Under the pieces are notes generated by a model. That model was not told where the DNA came from and made no database searches. It saw only the letters and a list, made by a program, of their open reading frames with translations. A program made the position numbers and the translations under genes. 64,000 nucleotides of DNA. It comes from Herbaspirillum robiniae (GTDB lineage Bacteria > Pseudomonadota > Gammaproteobacteria > Burkholderiales > Burkholderiaceae_D). How positions within the stretch are numbered: position 1 is the stretch's first letter; each line of letters begins with the position of its first letter. The stretch is from the NCBI RefSeq assembly GCF_002213415.1, contig NZ_NJGU01000005.1, positions 124,001-188,000 of the forward strand, in the 5' to 3' direction. This document shows, one piece after another, positions 61,433 through 64,000 of this stretch.

Positions 61433-62413
61433 TCAGAACGGCGAATCCGGGAAGTAGAAACCCTTGGCGTTGTCCTTCGTGATCAGCACCGAAGGGATGA
61501 TGGTGGTGGGCGGCAGCTTCTCGCCCTTGAGGCGAGCCTCGGCGGTGAGCTTGATCGAGTCATAGATAAACTTGGGGCTGTACGACACGTTGGCCTGGAT
61601 CAGCGGATTGCTGCCGTCGATCAGGGTCTTGATCATGCCCTTGGCGCCGGCGCCGCCGAACACCAGCTTGATGTCCTTGCGCTTGGCCTGCTCGATGGCC
61701 TTGAGCACGCCCACCGCCATGTCATCGTCGGCCGCCCACACGGCGTCGATGTGGGGGAAGCGCGTGAGGTAATCCTGCATCACCTTGAAAGCATCGTCGC
61801 GGTTCCAGTTGGCGTACTTGGCATCCAGCAGCTTGATGTCGGGATGCTGCTTGAGCACCGCGTTGAAGGCGTCCATGCGCTCGTTGTCGAGCGTGGTGGC
61901 GATGCCGCGCAGCGCCACCACATTGCCTTTTCCGTTGAGCGTCTTGGCGATGTACTCGGCCGGGATCTTGCCGAAGGCGGTGTTGTCGCCGGCCACGTAG
62001 GCGTCCTGGGCGCTGGTGTCGGTCAGGCCGCGGTCAACCACCGTCACGTAGATGCCCTTGGCCTTGACCTGGGCCACCGGCTTGGTCAGCGCCGCCGACT
62101 CGAAGGGGAAGATCACCAGCGTGGTGATCTTGTTGACCGTGACCAGGTCCTGCAGCTGGTTGGCCTGCTCGGGCGCGCCGCCGGCGGTCTTGACGATGAC
62201 CTGCAGGCCCGGGTGGGCCTTCTCCAGATCCTTCTTGGCCTGGTTGGCCCAGTACACGATGCCGGCCGTGAAGCTGTGCGTGGCCGAGGGAATGGCCACG
62301 CCGACCACCACCTTGTCGGCCTGCGCCAGCGCCGGACCGGTCAGCGCCAGCGCAACTGCGGCGCCCATGGCTGAGAGAGCGAGGCGGCGGGTGAAAGAAA
62401 GCTTGCTGTTCAT
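61433..62413 (-). CDS. CUT2 sugar/polyol ABC transporter periplasmic binding protein
   Basis: A 326-residue type I binding protein. The signal peptide ends GPALA before [21 protein letters not shown]. The [25 protein letters not shown] section and [24 protein letters not shown] are the inter-domain and hinge regions of the ribose/inositol-binding group. AACAGGAGACAACGC precedes ATG 62413. It sits between the permease and isomerase genes of a minus-strand operon. The ligand is unknown; inositol-like polyols or ketoses fit the downstream enzymes. Confidence 0.9.
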   Translation of the reverse strand: MNSKLSFTRRLALSAMGAAVALALTGPALAQADKVVVGVAIPSATHSFTAGIVYWANQAKKDLEKAHPGLQVIVKTAGGAPEQANQLQDLVTVNKITTLVIFPFESAALTKPVAQVKAKGIYVTVVDRGLTDTSAQDAYVAGDNTAFGKIPAEYIAKTLNGKGNVVALRGIATTLDNERMDAFNAVLKQHPDIKLLDAKYANWNRDDAFKVMQDYLTRFPHIDAVWAADDDMAVGVLKAIEQAKRKDIKLVFGGAGAKGMIKTLIDGSNPLIQANVSYSPKFIYDSIKLTAEARLKGEKLPPTTIIPSVLITKDNAKGFYFPDSPF

Positions 62414-62576
62414 GCGTTGTCTCCTGTTGTTTTTTAAAAAGGCCATGAAAACCGACCGGTTGGGGAACACACTGACAAACTGAAACCGTTCACGGGACGC
62501 TCCCGACTGCGCCTGCTCCCGTTGCCGCCTGCTGCGGACACGGTGCGAAGCGAAGATCGGAAAGCCCCGAACGGCC

Positions 62577-63599
62577 TCACCTCCTGCCACGCTGCATGAA
62601 GGCCACCGCGATGATCACGAAGCCCTGCACCGCCGCGTTCAGGTACACGCTGATGATGCTGCTGAGATTGAGGATGTTGCTGATGACCGAGAGCAGGATG
62701 GCGCCCACCACCGTGCCGGTGATGCTGCCCGCCCCGCCCTTCAGTACCGTGCCGCCCACGATCACCGCGGCGATCGCTTCCAGCTCCCACAGCAGGCCGG
62801 TGGTCGGCGACGCCGAACCCAGGCGCGGCACATAGAGCAGCGTGGCGATGCCCACGCAGACCCCGAGCAGCATGTAGGTGATGATCTTGATCCTGTGCAC
62901 GTCGACCGCGGCGTACTGCGCCACCTGTTCGTTGGAACCGATCGCCTGCACGTAGCGGCCATAGGCGGTACGGTTGAGGATCACGCCGCCCAGCAGCGCC
63001 ACCAGCAGGAACACCCAAACCGGGATCGGCACCCCCAGCAGGTTGGCGTAGTACACCGGGCTGTAGATGTCCGACAGATCGTTCTCCAGCGTGATGGCGC
63101 CGCCGTTGGAAAAATAGGTCAGGTAGGCGCGGAAGATGCCCAGCGTGCCCAGCGTCACGATGAAGGGTTCGATGCGCCCCTTGGTGATCAGCAGGCCGTG
63201 CACCAGGCCGAATACCGCGCCCAGCACCACGGCCAGCAGCATGCCTGCCGCCACGGCGGCGATCGGCGAGCCCAGCAGCGGCGCCATGGCGTTCATGAAC
63301 AGGATCACCGAGCCCGCGATCAGCGCCGCCATCGACCCCACCGACAAATCGATGCCGCCCGAGATGATGACGAAGCACATGCCCACCGCGATGATGCCGA
63401 TGAAGGCGGTGCGTGTGAGCACGTTCATCACGTTGTCGTAGGTGGCGAAATTGCTGTTGAGCAGGGTGCCGGCGATGCACAGCAGCACCAGGCCGATGAC
63501 GGGGCCGAATCCGTGCAGCCGGCCCCACCAGCCGGCCACGTCGGCGGCACGCGGATGGGAGCGGGGAACGGCGGCGTTTTCAGCGGGTACCTGTGGCAT
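62577..63599 (-). CDS. CUT2 sugar/polyol ABC transporter permease
   Basis: A 340-residue inner-membrane permease of the RbsC family. After a polar 25 residues come about nine helices. [45 protein letters not shown] and [22 protein letters not shown] are the family landmarks. ATG 63599 lies 20 bases inside the end of the ATPase gene, so translation is coupled. A 163-base gap without a recognisable gene precedes the binding-protein start and may hold a secondary promoter. Confidence 0.92.
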   Translation of the reverse strand: MPQVPAENAAVPRSHPRAADVAGWWGRLHGFGPVIGLVLLCIAGTLLNSNFATYDNVMNVLTRTAFIGIIAVGMCFVIISGGIDLSVGSMAALIAGSVILFMNAMAPLLGSPIAAVAAGMLLAVVLGAVFGLVHGLLITKGRIEPFIVTLGTLGIFRAYLTYFSNGGAITLENDLSDIYSPVYYANLLGVPIPVWVFLLVALLGGVILNRTAYGRYVQAIGSNEQVAQYAAVDVHRIKIITYMLLGVCVGIATLLYVPRLGSASPTTGLLWELEAIAAVIVGGTVLKGGAGSITGTVVGAILLSVISNILNLSSIISVYLNAAVQGFVIIAVAFMQRGRR

Positions 63600-64000
63600 G
63601 AACGATCAACTCCTCTTCGGTCAGGTGGGGCGCTTGCAGCGTGGTTTGCAGTCGGCCGGCGCGCATCACCGCGACGCGGTGGCACAGGCCGATCAGCTCC
63701 ATCAGTTCGGATGAAATCACGATCACCGCCAGGCCCTGCGCCGCCAGGCGCTGCACCAGGTGGTAGATCTCGCGCTTGGCGCCGACGTCCACGCCGCGCG
63801 TGGGCTCGTCGAGCACCACGACCGAGGGGCCGGGATGCAGCACCTTGGCCAGCGCCAGTTTTTGCTGGTTGCCGCCGGACAGCGAAGAGGCGCGCACCTC
63901 CAGCGAACCGGTGCGTATGCCGAACTCCTGCACCGCGTCGCGCAGCGCCGCCTCTTCGCCGGCCGGACGCAGCCAGGGACTGGCGTAGCGCTCCAGCGCC
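63580..64000 (-). CDS. CUT2 sugar ABC transporter ATP-binding protein (C-terminal part; gene runs off the window)
   Basis: About 139 C-terminal residues are visible; the frame stays open to the last base, so the start lies beyond the window. [15 protein letters not shown] is the signature of the second nucleotide-binding domain, and [20 protein letters not shown] holds Walker [22 protein letters not shown] is the switch region with Ser in place of His, normal for this family. The stop overlaps the permease start by 20 bases. It is presumably the first or an early gene of the operon. Confidence 0.92.
   Translation of the reverse strand, partial: ALERYASPWLRPAGEEAALRDAVQEFGIRTGSLEVRASSLSGGNQQKLALAKVLHPGPSVVVLDEPTRGVDVGAKREIYHLVQRLAAQGLAVIVISSELMELIGLCHRVAVMRAGRLQTTLQAPHLTEEELIVHATGTR

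Overview
The window is a high-GC (roughly 65%) Gram-negative chromosomal segment. Several features point to a plant- or soil-associated betaproteobacterium of the Burkholderiales, and an Oxalobacteraceae such as Herbaspirillum would fit. These are OmpC-type porins ending in Phe, Tat and lipoprotein signals, CUT2 sugar transporters, the ChvE/GguAB system and an L-fucose dehydrogenase of the Burkholderia type. The organism assignment is inference. No rRNA, tRNA, transposase, phage gene or CRISPR array was seen. The window starts inside one gene and ends inside another.

Layout. (1) 1-3.2 kb: 3' part of an acetylpolyamine amidohydrolase/HDAC-family gene, a LysR regulator and a chemoreceptor. (2) 3.3-7.9 kb: a complete branched-chain-amino-acid-type ABC operon (binding protein, livH, livM, livG, livF), ended by a clear terminator. 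(3) 8.2-10.7 kb: a long-type P5C dehydrogenase (pruA) divergent from an FCD-type GntR regulator, with two GGATCC-centred operator-like sites between them. (4) 10.8-11.5 kb: gene-free, filled with dispersed and inverted repeats. (5) 11.6-19.3 kb: assorted single genes (GNAT, outer-membrane protein, alpha/beta hydrolase, glycine-zipper lipoprotein, SDR, PhyH dioxygenase, TRAP binding protein, MgtC, LysE).

(6) 19.4-28 kb: an L-fucose operon. It holds a CUT2 ABC transporter, mutarotase, L-fucose dehydrogenase, lactonase and L-fuconate dehydratase, with a divergent IclR regulator. (7) 28-38.5 kb: an oxidative pentose/galactose block. It holds an SMP-30 lactonase, porin, GbpR-like LysR, sugar 1-dehydrogenase, arabonate-type dehydratase and ChvE-GguA-GguB. 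(8) 38.7-47.9 kb: a galactofuranose/galactose-type transporter (ytfQ-ytfR-ytfT-yjfF), divergent from an aldose epimerase-dgoK-dgoA-dgoD operon (De Ley-Doudoroff galactonate pathway). (9) 48-59 kb: mixed genes, including a LysR/exported-cupin divergent pair with a hexanucleotide microsatellite between them, an RHH antitoxin-like gene overlapping a methionine aminopeptidase, a tautomerase, an OsmC protein, a second chemoreceptor, two MFS transporters and three very small genes. (10) 59.1-64 kb: a fifth ABC operon, for a sugar or polyol, with an isomerase/epimerase and a Gfo/Idh/MocA dehydrogenase; its ATPase runs off the edge.

How it works together: blocks 6-8 let the cell take up L-fucose, L-arabinose, D-xylose and D-galactose through four-component transporters and oxidise them without phosphorylation. 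Each sugar is dehydrogenated at C1, the lactone is opened and the aldonate is dehydrated. The galactose branch is finished here to pyruvate and glyceraldehyde 3-phosphate. The last steps for fucose and arabinose are not in the window. The D-galactose dehydrogenase and lactonase missing from the dgo block are most likely the enzymes in block 7. All five ABC operons carry a hairpin immediately after the binding-protein gene.
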